From positions 1,178,001 through 1,242,000 of the forward strand of contig OZ020259.1 of the NCBI GenBank assembly GCA_963971285.1: DNA of 64,000 bases, in the 5' to 3' direction. Numbering within the stretch: position 1 is the first letter of the stretch; every line of letters starts with the position of its first letter. A program made the translations under genes and the position numbers. This document shows positions 26,501-35,117 of this stretch, one piece after another. The notes under the pieces are model-generated. The model was given only the letters and a program-made list of their open reading frames with translations, was not told the origin of the DNA and ran no database searches. This DNA comes from Astropecten irregularis. Taxonomy: Eukaryota; Echinodermata; Asteroidea; Paxillosida; Astropectinidae.

Positions 26501-29500
26501 CATATACATGTGTGTACTGTTCAATTTTGTATGTCTCCACATGAACAGTGTACACAGGTGCATGTTGATTTTGAGCCCCAATTAAATCTTCAAATCAAAA
26601 CCACATACATGGCGAAACAAATACATGTAGGCCTAATATAAAGGACCAAGGTTTTACATGTACCCAGTGGGGTAAGTTGTGGACACCCTGACCTCTGTTC
26701 TTGACATCCCATTTCATTCAAGGACTGTAGTGTACTGAAACTAAAGGTCATTATTCTGACAGACCATTCGGACAACCTGTTTTCAGTCGGACAACCTGTT
26801 TTCAGTCGGACAACCTGTTTTCAGTCGGACAACCTGTTTTCAGTCGGACAACCTGTTTTCAGTCGGACAACCTGTTTTCAGTCGGACAACCTGTTTTCAG
26901 TCGGACAACCTGTTTTCAGTCGGACAACCTGTTTTCAGTCGGACAACCTGTTTTCAGTCGGACAACCTGTTTTCAGTCGGACAACCTGTTTTCAGTTGGA
27001 CAACCTGTTTTCAGTCGGACAACCTGTTTTCAGTCGGACAACCTGTTTTCAATGGAAGTAAAAAATTGCCATCTTCAAGTCCAATGCAGTAAAACAAGGC
27101 CTAACGTATTCCGATCCTTGAGCAGGATCTTAATCGAAATCTGTTATTTTATCAATTTCAGGCCATTATTTGGTCTTGGTTGAGTTTGAGGCGCAATTAT
27201 CATATTTCTGATACCGGGGGTACATGCACGCATCATCATGCATCTTATTATGTGACTCTGCAAATATACATGTACACGCTCACTGCATAAATGCAAAGGT
27301 GTGTCTTCACACAGCCTTCACTCCAGCTCGGACCTAGCACTGGATTCATTCCAATCAATACGCGGAGACATGCCGCCAGTCCATCAAACATTCATCCTTC
27401 CAAAGTTCATTCCAGATTCCCGCGCCATGATCGGCACGACACATCGGTCAGACAGGCAACCACTTCCCATAATTAGATACATTGATAAACCGAGGAGGAT
27501 TGGGAAGAGATTCTCACTTTTGTCGAGGATCTTCGTCGGGATGTTTTAAAGGAAAACTGACTGAGGGGGACAAGGGAGCATATTATAAATCTCGGGAGGA
27601 ATGATCTGACGTGGCATCTCAGCATGAATAGAGACTTGCTAGGGAGGCCGCCAAGTGCCACTTGCCTATTCAAGCACTACAAGTAAATTATACAAATGAT
27701 GGAACTACTGGGGGCGCTGTTCGTATGGCAACACAGCTTGTCATATTTTGTCATAATAATACTCAGAGGTCCTGACATTTTGATCCCAGCAGAATCCTTT
27801 CTAAATTTAGCCTTTGAGAAAGACGTTGAGAAAGATCCTGCTAGGATTGAAACGACAGACCCTGCAAAGTCTGAGCAAATACCTATCAGGTCTTGTTGCT
27901 TTATGAATGGTTTGCAGTCAGGGCCTGTTTGTTTCAGGCACGCACGCGATCAGTGATCTTGCAGATCCACGCTTAATGTAGAATACGATCAATAATATGT
28001 TAAATGTACTTGTTTTTTTTTTATAATTAAGGACAACGGTGTATAACTTGATTTTCAATATTGGGCTTTCAGACAATCAATCTTTCTAAGTTTCCTGATT
28101 TATTCCCATTGAAACCAATCATCTTAGATAGCCCAGATGGAATACCATTTGGTTGACCATGGGGGGACCCAACTAAAGGGGATCCATAGGGGAATACACT
28201 TGTACATAGCACTGACATGACAGAGCAATGATAATGTTGTTTTAAAGATCCAAAGTTCCTATTGCCGCTCAAAACATCAATGTCAGTTCTCCCAGAACAA
28301 AAGGTTCATTTGTGAATACAATACGACAAAAAAAAATGCCTTCATACATTTTACTGATGCCACACAATATAAGAAATAGATTTAATATCACTGCAAGTTT
28401 TTCCCCACTGCAAATGAAAGAGCTAATTAGTAACAAAGACGCATTGGAAGAAGCACGGCAGAATGTTAAGCAAGCAAGCAACTAAATCAAAATTAACACT
28501 GTTAATCGTTAAATTTAGTTACACTTCAAAAAGAAAAGTAATTGTTACATGCCTAAAATTGGTTGCATACAACTACAAGTAAATTGCAAACATTTCTTTT
28601 CGTAATTGTTTTCTCTCCCAAACTTTTTAGTTTGGCATCACCTCCCTTAATTGGCATGAGAGAATAGTTATCAAATGTCTGATCTAAAAGTTTGCTACTT
28701 TTGATGTTGTATGCAATCACACTGAACAGAAGCAACCACCTACATCGTGTACTGGGGACAATTTCACAAAGCGCTAAGATTTCTTAAGATGAGTTGTCAG
28801 TATCACAGTGATGCGTTTTGTCACATCACACTTCGCAAGTAGCAATTAGCTGATTAGGGTTACATTGTGTATTTCACACAATAAGCTTAATGCTCTGTGA
28901 AATCAACCAAATAACGTTTCATTATTATTTCCCATCACTGTGTCTGGGAGAACTAATACATGTACGATCAACAGAAGTGATGGTCGCCCACATTCACTTC
29001 AAGCCACTTCCAATGCATTTTGTGAATCCAATGCAAACATTGCTGATAAACTGCACTGTAGTGCAATAGAAAATGCAGGGCTTGAAATATCCACTAGACC
29101 TTGGACCGAGCCTAGTGATTTCAGTGTTGGTCTAGTAAAGTGTGTACTGCACTAGTCCGACAGTCTAGTGATTTTGTTTACTTTGCACAATTTAAAATGG
29201 TGCCTAAATTGACAACTATGGTTTTCTTCATGAATGCAACAAGGCTAGTGGAAAAAGTTCAGGTTTAGTAAAATTACTAGACCAGCTGTCCAGTGCTTTT
29301 TTTCACGAAATTCGAGACCTAAAACGGTACAAATTTGACAAAAGTCATTTGACACAAGTGTTTTTTTTTTCACTTTCAAAACTGAATTGTACAGGTATGT
29401 ACAGTGTTTTGTAATTTGATTAATATTTAACCTCAGTTTCATAACACATACGGTACGTGTACGTCTGTCCTGTTTCAATGTTCCTTTTTAAAATGACAGG

Positions 29501-31062
29501 ATGACATTTTTATGAGGTGATAAGTCATCGTCTATGATGCCATTAAAAATGAATCAAAAAGCACCATTTTTTTATTATAAATGTAAATACCGAGCATAAT
29601 AAGATGGTTGCTTCTGTTATATTCGCTGCTGATATTTCTCATTATGTAAATTGTCTTCTGTACCAAGACAGATCAACAATAGGGATAATACATGTCTGTT
29701 GGTACTAAAACGTGTACATCACCTGGCAACTGTACACTGTACATACGAATGTAGACCTGCGTAATGTATTTTTAATTTGCAGACTACACTACAGTACAGT
29801 ATTTATTAAAATGACCTTGTCTCGGGTAATTTCATTCAAGTTAGTTTTATGAGAAAATGGATTTGAAGTGAGTTTTTTTTTACCTCGGGACTACGCTAAT
29901 AAAATATAAAACAGAAAAAACCACACAAATTTCATAATTTTTGTGTTCCAACTCCAAGTACCACTTCAAAGGAAAGGTGCATAATGCAAAAACATGTTCT
30001 ACAAAAGCATTTTTGGTGCCCGGCGGCATTTTTGTGACAGGTGCACAGTAGCTTGAAATCTTTAGAATTCAATCGCTAAAAACCCAGGTCTTTCGGCTAG
30101 GAAAATTTTCAAGAGCTGCCAGAGAACAGCACTGTGCAGTATAGCACATTCCTAAGATGTGTATGTACAGGCATACAAATAATAGTTTGCTTGTATCAGA
30201 GGACAAGTCAGGCCACCAGCCAACTCATTTAAAGTACAGACCCGAGGGTTTATTTCACTAAACAATAAGATAAGTCACAAGATCAGTTGTGATGATCACC
30301 ATAGTTTTGTGACATCACACACTGCTTAGCAATTAGGGTTGACCCATATTTAAGATCAATCTTTAATAGTGCTTTGTGAAATCCACCCCTGCGGCCTCGT
30401 CTTGTAAATGGCCCAAATCCTGTGATAATCAGAAAAGGATTTTGGTTTTGTTCGGGGCGGACTCTGGATGGCCAGGGTTAAGGAGAGGATGCACCCACGA
30501 GCACAGATAGACAGAGTGGCAAAACAAAAATTGATTAAAATTGGAACCAACATGGCTGATCATGCTCATATGCCAATTGGCATCCATTTTGTTTCCAAAC
30601 ATAACTTCCAGACCCTGTTTGTTTCAGGCATGTGATCAGTGATCCCGCTGCTCCGGATCACATTTTAGCGTACCCTGCATGGATTTGCAAGATCACTGAT
30701 CACGTGCCTGAAACAAACAGGCCCATAATGCACAACAAGCAGCCATTTTGTTTCCAAACTCCGAAGCTGTTACAACTTTCTCTCCATCTACGGCTCTCGG
30801 TGTCCCGACTAACAGACATTTATGTTATTGATGAGAAATATCAGCAACTGTTTTACAGGGGGTTTACGGCATGATAAAACTCCCTGCTTTGCGGGTTACG
30901 TGTTAGAGAAACAACTCACCCTGAACATCACTATCTGCACGGATCTTGATGTTACGAATTGTTATTGGTTCAGAGCGACCTGTTCCGTCCCCATAGTAAG
31001 GGTAGTTATCCCGCAGGGGGAAATCAACAGACGGTTGGATCTCAAAAAACTCACCTTCCATC
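5948..31062 (-). CDS. OXR1/NCOA7-like: OXR1/NCOA7-family gene, seven exons, 3' end beyond the window
   Basis: This is the gene-level entry for seven minus-strand exons: 31062-30920, 14006-13927, 12112-12005, 10521-10447, 8132-7863, 7530-7346 and 7116-5948. All junctions are GT-AG and the phases join (1, 0, 0, 0, 0, 2), giving at least 676 residues from the ATG at 31061. Seen in order are a divergent N-terminus (1-48), a LysM domain (about 70-115, core NDTLDSIALHFESTPTQLMR), a Lys/Arg-rich linker (about 155-190), and the family's GRAM-like block with LNVKYITDGEGVVSG and MLVTPNAIMFDP (about 214-287). A long acidic low-complexity region follows (287-676). Known of the family: OXR1 and NCOA7 protect against oxidative stress, and their C-terminal TLDc domain binds the V-ATPase. 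The last exon ends at a phase-1 donor, so TLDc exons are expected at lower coordinates outside the window. Vertebrate OXR1 and NCOA7 are paralogues; I infer this is their single invertebrate co-orthologue. Confidence 0.93.
7195..7319. mobile_element. Family B MITE, right half only
   Basis: ctgttgaccatgctgaccatg through gctccatgaaattggcccc matches the right halves of the other family B copies. It lies in the 229-bp intron between OXR1-like exons 6 and 7 and makes up most of it. Confidence 0.75.
7346..7530 (-). CDS. OXR1/NCOA7-like: OXR1/NCOA7-like exon 6, GRAM-like domain
   Basis: A 185-bp exon (61 codons plus two bases), acceptor cattttcag, donor aacagag followed by gtacgg. It encodes GVVSGTMLVTPNAIMFDPNV and then SDPLVKERGTSPYGVITQMD, the most conserved segment of OXR1/NCOA7 outside LysM and TLDc. 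The phase-2 end (AG) joins T at 7116 to make Ser. Confidence 0.95.
7863..8132 (-). CDS. OXR1/NCOA7-like: OXR1/NCOA7-like exon 5, basic linker and start of GRAM-like block
   Basis: A 270-bp exon (90 codons, phase 0/0), acceptor ctcacccacag, donor gagag followed by gtttgt. The middle is strongly basic (KRFLLLRSKSKEEK, SSRKRGRKSLLR), resembling a nuclear localisation patch. The end, ESKNFLKLNVKYITDGE, is a recognisable family signature preceding GVVSG. Base composition is clearly richer in G+C than the flanking introns, as expected for coding sequence. Confidence 0.93.
8347..8520. mobile_element. TIR element, family M, with 6-bp target-site duplication
   Basis: Ends CAAGCCTTGAATTT and AAATTCAAGGCCTG are inverted. 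Both sides carry TGATTC (8341-8346 and 8521-8526), a perfect 6-bp duplication. The body is a palindrome around GGCCTTGGTGCCCCCTTC. An inverted second copy lies at 9580-9751 in the same intron. Confidence 0.85.
9580..9751. mobile_element. TIR element, family M, second copy (inverted)
   Basis: Starts CAGGCCTTGAATTTGG and ends AAATTCAAGGCTTC. Flanks ACCCTA and ACTCTA differ at one of six positions, consistent with an older 6-bp duplication. It lies in opposite orientation to the 8347-8520 copy. Confidence 0.8.
10447..10521 (-). CDS. OXR1/NCOA7-like: OXR1/NCOA7-like exon 4, end of LysM plus linker
   Basis: A 75-bp exon (25 codons, phase 0/0), acceptor tctctgcag, donor acattc followed by gtgagt. 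It encodes TLYVPDPDSPIPV, which completes the LysM fold (PGQ|TLYVPD), and then a Ser/Thr-rich linker ending in KKTF. Confidence 0.9.
11500..11725. repeat. CAG/CAA/GAC-type trinucleotide tract in an OXR1-like intron
   Basis: A roughly 225-base run of imperfect CAG triplets, with a 40-50-bp internal duplication around agttg(c/t)agcatgca. It lies between OXR1-like exons 3 and 4. The apparent Ala-, Ser-, Gln-, Leu- and Cys-rich open frames on all six frames come from the repeat. Confidence 0.9.
12005..12112 (-). CDS. OXR1/NCOA7-like: OXR1/NCOA7-like exon 3, LysM domain
   Basis: This 108-bp exon is exactly 36 codons, phase 0 at both ends, with acceptor cccttacag and donor ccaggacag|gtagg on the coding strand. 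It encodes VKGNDTLDSIALHFESTPTQ and then LMRLNHLSSRMLYPGQ. That is a near-complete LysM motif with the usual D-T-L-x-S-I-A start and the R-x-N/L-N second half. LysM in OXR1/NCOA7 is a small beta-alpha-alpha-beta module; in animal intracellular proteins its ligand is not settled. Confidence 0.95.
12874..13147. mobile_element. Non-autonomous hAT-like element with a 9-bp (or 8-bp) target-site duplication
   Basis: Ends CAGTGTTCTAGC and GCTAGCTATAACACTG are inverted repeats. ATCCTGGCC flanks both sides exactly (12865-12873 and 13148-13156). A CAGTG end with an 8-bp TSD is characteristic of hAT transposons; the ninth matching base may be chance. The 274-bp body has no transposase. Confidence 0.85.
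13927..14006 (-). CDS. OXR1/NCOA7-like: OXR1/NCOA7-like exon 2
   Basis: This is an 80-bp exon with acceptor ttctcatcag and donor GAT followed by gtacgt. It encodes (D)PEDLPKKDTMRR ... PNGTLQYD and leads directly into the LysM exon. The ending PNGTLQYD corresponds to the short lead-in just before LysM in vertebrate OXR1. It starts in phase 1, matching the preceding exon, and ends in phase 0, matching the next. Confidence 0.88.
14122..14376. mobile_element. Foldback repeat, family I (GGGTCATTCCACC ends)
   Basis: Left end gggtcattccaccaagtt and right end actcagtggaatgaccc are inverted. Inside, gtccctgttacatctgtgac pairs with actgatgtaacagggaaac. Fragments of the family are at 31808-31880 and 49204-49231. 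Confidence 0.75.
15348..15548. mobile_element. Foldback repeat, family K
   Basis: gaccttagggagacacc at 15348-15364 is inverted relative to tgtctccctaaggtccc at the right end, with a second inner copy, ggtgtctccctaatg, near 15380. Confidence 0.65.
15740..15900. mobile_element. TIR element, family L, carrying a CRE palindrome
   Basis: Left end AATAGCACTCCGCA and right end TACAGAGCGCTATT are inverted. The left arm contains TGACGTCA at 15758-15765. The inverted copy at 48884-49051 shares the ends, the CRE, and the inner blocks gcaaccatgcaaacgtg and atctcagacaaacattg. Confidence 0.8.
16310..16792. repeat. Local tandem duplication of a ~243-bp unit
   Basis: Blocks aaaaagaagca, caacctggcggcatgaccaa, taaacaagacgtaccgtgat, agaggccagact and catgctcatcatttcaatgc occur in the same order at 16355-16549 and 16590-16789. 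The two copies differ by point changes and small indels. Confidence 0.85.
16867..17102. repeat. Family Q repeat (GCGCTTA / AGAAGCAGA blocks)
   Basis: aattggcgcttaacagaagc and attctgtgctcatgagatcc resemble the stretch at 433-505 (acagaagcagacagttctgtgc, gaggccctatt). It abuts a family B element at 17103. Confidence 0.55.
17103..17345. mobile_element. Palindromic MITE, family B, full length
   Basis: Starts ggggccaatttcatggagct and ends tgaaattggctcc, with inverted ctaagcacaaaaatttgctt arms and the family's inner atggtc(c/a)gtgaacaacag block. Confidence 0.85.
18385..18562 (-). repeat. tRNA-related SINE fragment (B box)
   Basis: On the minus strand GTGTTCGAATCCCACTCC resembles a tRNA T-arm and pol III B box. 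It is followed by tcaatttgtctctgttcacc, shared in form with 39890-40035. Confidence 0.55.
19913..20036. mobile_element. Half of a family S foldback (GGTTTGCGGAAACACC ends)
   Basis: ggatcggattgtggaaacacc, then gaatcgttcgtactttcgca and cgactagcctgctctagtc, matching one arm of the full copies at 41947-42210 and 49544-49801. Confidence 0.75.
20190..20370. repeat. 83-bp minisatellite family, single unit plus tail
   Basis: agacaagagtcacttaccat, then agtctccacagggggactgg, then a hairpin-like tail (gtggtatgcaggatacc) and a terminal gttagggttaa. The family is tandemly repeated at 41185-41410 and 61938-62215. Confidence 0.7.
20373..20516. mobile_element. Near-perfect 144-bp palindromic element
   Basis: TTAATGGGAGA ... 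GTCAACAGCGCACGCGC and its inverted partner gcgcacgtgcgctgttgac ... tctcccattaa differ at only a few positions over about 54 bp per arm. The centre is CpG-rich. Confidence 0.85.
22416..22636. mobile_element. Palindromic MITE, family B
   Basis: aatttgctaagcatgacattt on the left and ttatgaaattggcccc on the right; the leftmost tip is lost. The inner block gttgttcggtgaccatg matches the other copies. Confidence 0.8.
24122..24868. mobile_element. Two abutting family J elements, second one chimeric
   Basis: The first (24122-24482) begins TTAAAGGTACAGTACAGG and ends in the inverse, agtactgtaccattaa type. Immediately after it a second unit (24483-24868) begins TTAAAGGTACAATACATG and ends GCTCCCTTTAA. 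The blocks gacagcactcatactttgtc and gagctcaaattttcacagg occur in both, in opposite orientation. A full copy lies at 39053-39418. Confidence 0.75.
25087..25232. mobile_element. Family S foldback, internally deleted
   Basis: tggatcggtttgcggaaacac through cctgctctagtcctcattag, then directly taatgcaaagcctcaaatc, the outer end of the other arm. The second inner arm is missing. Confidence 0.75.
26769..27051. repeat. 19-bp minisatellite, 15 units
   Basis: The unit CGGACAACCTGTTTTCAGT repeats head to tail with no length change. The only substitution I see in a full unit is C to T near 26996. The last unit is truncated. It lies in the first visible intron of the OXR1-like gene. Confidence 0.97.
27921..27992. 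repeat. Family F fragment
   Basis: gggcctgtttgtttcaggca and gatcagtgatcttgcagatc match the left arm of 30613-30723. Confidence 0.7.
28753..28908. mobile_element. Palindromic MITE, family D
   Basis: Starts ggggacaatttcacaaagcg and ends gctctgtgaaatcaacc. The inner gtcacatcacac block and caattag word recur at 30245-30389. Confidence 0.75.
29076..29320. mobile_element. hAT-like element, family E, copy 1
   Basis: Starts CAGGGCTTGAAATATCC and ends CACGAAATTCGAGACCT. It shares most of its body with 34833-35117 (tagtaaagtgtgtactgcac, tagtgattttgttt, accagctgtccagtgc). Its right end is mutated relative to copy 2. Confidence 0.8.
30245..30389. mobile_element. Palindromic MITE, family D, copy 2
   Basis: ggtttatttcactaaaca on the left, gctttgtgaaatccacccc on the right, with the shared gacatcacac block. 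Confidence 0.75.
30613..30723. mobile_element. Palindromic MITE, family F
   Basis: ccctgtttgtttcaggcatg is inverted against catgcctgaaacaaac-type sequence at the right end (acgtgcctgaaacaaacagg). Inner gtgatcagtgatcc arms are also inverted. Related copies at 27921-27992 and 59382-59503. It lies 200 bp from OXR1-like exon 1, in the intron. Confidence 0.85.
30920..31062 (-). CDS. OXR1/NCOA7-like: OXR1/NCOA7-like exon 1 (first exon seen, N-terminus)
   Basis: The acceptor cttgcag precedes G-ATG, and the donor is CAGG followed by gtgagt. From the ATG at 31059-31061 it encodes 47 codons plus one base, beginning MEGEFFEIQPSVDFPLRDNY. The leftover G joins AT at the start of the 14006 exon to make Asp, so the phase is exact. 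I do not recognise this N-terminus from vertebrate OXR1; it may be lineage-specific or an alternative start. Because an acceptor lies directly before the ATG, at least one upstream exon (5' UTR or more coding) should exist above 31063; I could not identify it. Confidence 0.75.
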
Positions 31063-32430
31063 CTGCAAGGGTTGAGAAGAAAAGCAAAGAAATGAAGAAT
31101 GGATTTAGACATAAATTGTGGAAGTGGAAGTCAGTATATTGCTTTAAAAACAAAAAGAGAGATTGTACTTAGGCATGCACAATGGGTAATTCCACAGTAT
31201 TACTTGTATGTCACTTGTATGTCACCTGTAAATTTTGTGACGTGATTTTGACTATATCTCAATCAATCATTCTTGAAGGACTCCAATTAAGGAATGTGCT
31301 ATTGGAATCAGCAAGTATATCACTTACGATTCCTTAAAATGCATGCAACTTAATGATTACAATATAGACATCAAACCGTGTAATTGCCCACAATCCCATG
31401 TACATAAATTGCACACTAGCACATAATGTACATTGTACACTGTACATTGTAATCATACAGTACATTTTACATAATTTACATGAAACTATTCAAAAACTTC
31501 CTTTTGTTAAAAAGAGATGAATTTATCAAAATCAAACAGTGATATGATTTTCAAAAAGGGAAGATGGAGACTTCTTGTCATTTGCCTGAATTACGTCAGG
31601 TACCAATAGGAATCACAGTTAAAAACTACAAAATGCAAACATCAAATGTTTTCATGGAATGAAATGTTCTTCTTTTGCAGGGACCCTTTAATGTGCTCTG
31701 ATCTTATCTTGTAACCCCTAACCCTTGGTGCAGAAAAAGTATGCAATGCATGAGACTATAGACCTGGAGGAAAATTCTATGGTACAACTGTGCACGTATC
31801 ATATAGTACCATGCTTGGGTCATTCCACCAGGTTGGTGCACAAATTGTGACAGTGTCAATGTTATGTCTGTTAACTTGCACATTATAATCCTTCACTATG
31901 ACTCATAATTACCACTGATGTTTTCTTCTATTTAATTTGCATATTGATTTCATTCTAAATTGTTAATTAGAAGTCAGCTGCAAATTTATAAGTGAATTGA
32001 TTAAAAACTATATTTATAAGGATATCCTTGGATGTGCAATGTACTGTTCACACCACCGACCATAATAAAACAGATTCAAAACAGAACAAAAACAATAGGA
32101 CTTGGTTTAGAATATACATGTAAGTTTGATTCTGATTTTGCAACCACTGTCTTGAGAACTCAAATATCTTCCTGTCACTAAAATGAAAATGTTTGTTTTT
32201 AGAAATAAGCTCAGTCAACTGTTAATTCCACAAAAATCTGTCGTCCAAACAGAGCCCAACTCCTGCATGCTCTCATCATAGCAATGATATCGGAGGACAT
32301 CGGAAGGGTTAGGGTTTATTAAGGATCGAGAGCTCTTCTCTTGTTCCCTCCTTCTTTTAGTGCGTCTACGTTGAGGGGGTGACGTCAATGCAGCGCGCCT
32401 TGACCGAGTACCGACCGGTCGCCAAATGTC
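31063..32430 (-). promoter_or_regulatory. Sequence upstream of OXR1-like exon 1, possible promoter zone near 32280-32420
   Basis: About 1.3 kb 5' of the first visible OXR1-like exon is a short C+G-richer patch with a full CRE palindrome TGACGTCA at 32380-32387 and CpG-bearing blocks (gcgcgcc, ccgaccggtcgcc). It would suit a promoter or untranslated first exon for the minus-strand gene, but no TSS element can be assigned. The rest of the stretch is AT-rich with no coding signal. At 31808-31880 there is a fragment of the TCATTCCACC repeat also found at 14122-14376. Confidence 0.2.
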
Positions 32431-33427
32431 TCAGGGACTGAATAATCAAATCAGTAGGGTAATTATAAACACTGCCCCAGTGTATAAATATGCAGCGTGC
32501 CGAGCCTGCTCTGCCTGTATGTCGTTTGAAGCCAAGATATTCATTTATTTGGTTGCTGATGTATTACAGTTTCCAACGTCAAATACGTGGATCGCTGTGC
32601 GTGCAGGAATTAATTACGGAATCACTGGAAAATTGAAACAAATTTGCTGTGGCTAACGCGACTTCTAAAAACAGGATACGTTTTGAAATTGACACTACAG
32701 AAAGAAAAACAATTTAAGCTTCAAGAAATCTGGGGAAACATCAGGATGGATTTTTTTTGCATTGCACATCCATGTACAGTACGTATTGTGCATATTACTT
32801 TGAATATCAATGGATGCATGCACATAAGTCATACAGTATATTTAAAATAATAATAATAATACTGGGTATTTATATAGCGCCAACTCCATTAAATGAGATG
32901 CACATATATATGTATGCTGTACCATCTTACCAGGCATACAGTGTACATACACATTACACTGTACATGTACAGGTACAGTACCTGTATACAGTGTACATAG
33001 TGTATAAGAGCCATACATAATGTATGTAAAAACGTATATCTTCACATGCTGTTATACTGTACAAATGTACAGGTATACCCCTCTACATTATCACAAAATA
33101 AACAAAATATGCATGTTATTCTTCCAGAGCTGAGGTACATGTACAATGTAACTGCCTGAGTACACATGGATACTGCCTTTTAAATAACTGTTTCAAAACA
33201 TTTCAATGCTGTAGCCTACATCTACCGGTATGTAGATTCAATATTCCGCATGTTCCAAAAGGAAAATAACCTTGAAACAAATAATAAATGCAGGTTCAAG
33301 GCTGCTGGATAGTGAATCATTCCTGAATATTTGCTGAATGCATCCATGAAAGTGCACGTATGGCACATTAGGTCATCACCTTGAGGCTTGACCTTATGAG
33401 TGAAATATGCAGGCAAGCAAAATAATG

Positions 33428-33714
33428 CAGGCCTTGATTTTTAAGGAGAGTGAGAGTGATCACTCTCCTCCGCTCTCAACAGGACAAGCAAACGTTTTCA
33501 TGTTCTCTTTTTCTGACTCCGCACACATGCAAAAACATGCAAAAGCTCTCTTTTTTCACTAGTATGAGTAAGTCCTATGTTAATTGAAGGAGTTGGATTT
33601 GCAGCTCAAACTTGATTTTTGTTAGTGAGAGCAAATCACTCTCCTTAATTCTCTACGTTGATTTAAGGAGAGCAATTTGCAGCTCTCCTCATTTTTATTA
33701 AAATGAAGGCCTGA
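33428..33714. mobile_element. TIR element, family N, with a 6-bp target-site duplication
   Basis: CAGGCCTTGATTTTTA on the left and TAAAATGAAGGCCTG on the right, flanked by ATAATG on both sides (33422-33427 and 33715-33720). The interior has inverted AAGGAGAG/CTCTCCTT subterminal motifs. The ends closely resemble family M. Confidence 0.85.
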
Positions 33715-34832
33715 TAATGCACGCCCATGGGCATTTGTGCAACTTGTTCGGGTCTCTGTTCATTGTATTCTCTGTGTCCTTCTCTGGATGATGGCCGAAC
33801 AAATATTAACTAATAATATCTTTTTACGCGAATTATTTATTACCCCCATCTTTTATGAAACAGGTACTGTACATGTACCATGTATCCAACCATACAAATT
33901 TACACGGCACTGTACAGTTAATTTTCACAGCTAATTACTTTTTAGAGAGTAATAATATTTGATATACCGTATGTTCATGTACAATTGTGAAGCTTTATAG
34001 TTATACAGTACTTACATTGTACATGTAGGGGGCCTACATGCTTGGTGTATTCAATGTATTATTGTTATTTGTACATGTTGGCCTACATGTTTGCACATGT
34101 TCGCGTATAATTACATGTATGTACCGGTACATGTACATTTGAATGCTAATATACTGTAATTATGATTACATGTATTATGGCATTGGCAGAATAATTCACA
34201 AGTACCCTTATTTCATCAGAGCTCAAGGCTAAATTGATTCAATTATTGTACAACTACAATGCACATGCTTTGTAGATCTGTACTTCCACGTACATGTACA
34301 ACATGTACATGTAGGCCTACAATACAGCATACAGAAACATGTACAATGGTAACAGTACACATGTAGGCCTACATTCTTTTAAAGTCTGCATGTGCACCTC
34401 TCCATTTAATATTTTTGGCCACTTTTGATTTATTTTACTTACACTGTACAACGAAACAAAGCTAACAACAGTGCCTTCTAGAATCTAGACAGTCTGGATA
34501 TTTTTAGCAGCTAAAAACAGGACTTTGTTTGGGTTTCCAAACCTTCTATATTGTAGGAACATACTGTAAAATCATTAATACATGCACTTCACATACTACA
34601 TTGTACACTATACATGTGTATGCTTGGCATTGATTGCAACATGCAAATGACCCTGACTAGAGTATATACAATGTATATACATTGTACAACTGCCACACAG
34701 GCAGGACTCAGTCACCACACCGTCCATACAATATCACACTGTTTATAATACAATGTTTCAAACTATATGAGCTTTTAGAATGACTCATCAGACATGTCAG
34801 TAGAATACATCACAGCATGCAATTCAAAACTA

Positions 34833-35117
34833 CAGGGCTCGAAATATCCACTAGGCCGTGGACCGAGTCTAGTGATTTCAACGCCGGTCTAGTAAAGTGT
34901 GTACTGCACTAGTCTAGCACTGTCTAGTGATTTTGTTTTCCTTGCACAATTAAAATGGTGCCTAAACTGATAATTTGTGACGCAATATTGCATGCAATTA
35001 CGGTTTTCCTATGTTCACGAATGTCGCAGGTCTAGTGCAAAAAAGTTCAGGTCTTGTAAAATGCTTCAATCACTAGACCAGCTGTCCAGTGCTGTTTTTA
35101 ACGAAATTCGAGCCCTG
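34833..35117. mobile_element. hAT-like element, family E, copy 2, with 5-bp target-site duplication
   Basis: CAGGGCTCGAAATATCC on the left, ACGAAATTCGAGCCCTG on the right, with AACTA on both flanks (34828-34832 and 35118-35122). The 285-bp body shows no transposase frame. Confidence 0.85.

Larger units (their letters stand above)
14007..30919 (-). other. 16.9-kb first visible intron of the OXR1-like gene
   Basis: No exon-like coding segment was recognised in this interval. It holds families I, K, L, Q, B, J, F, D and E, the 243-bp local duplication, the 19-bp minisatellite, tRNA-related SINE fragments, and dense TACATGTA words (15.7-16.9, 22.9-24.1 and 25.7-26.6 kb). Less repetitive blocks at 21040-21240 and 22690-22960 could be regulatory. 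Confidence 0.7.

Noticed and set aside
26769-27051. Short regular repeats that might suggest a CRISPR array
   Set aside because: Units are directly contiguous with no spacers, and the context is an animal intron; it is a minisatellite.
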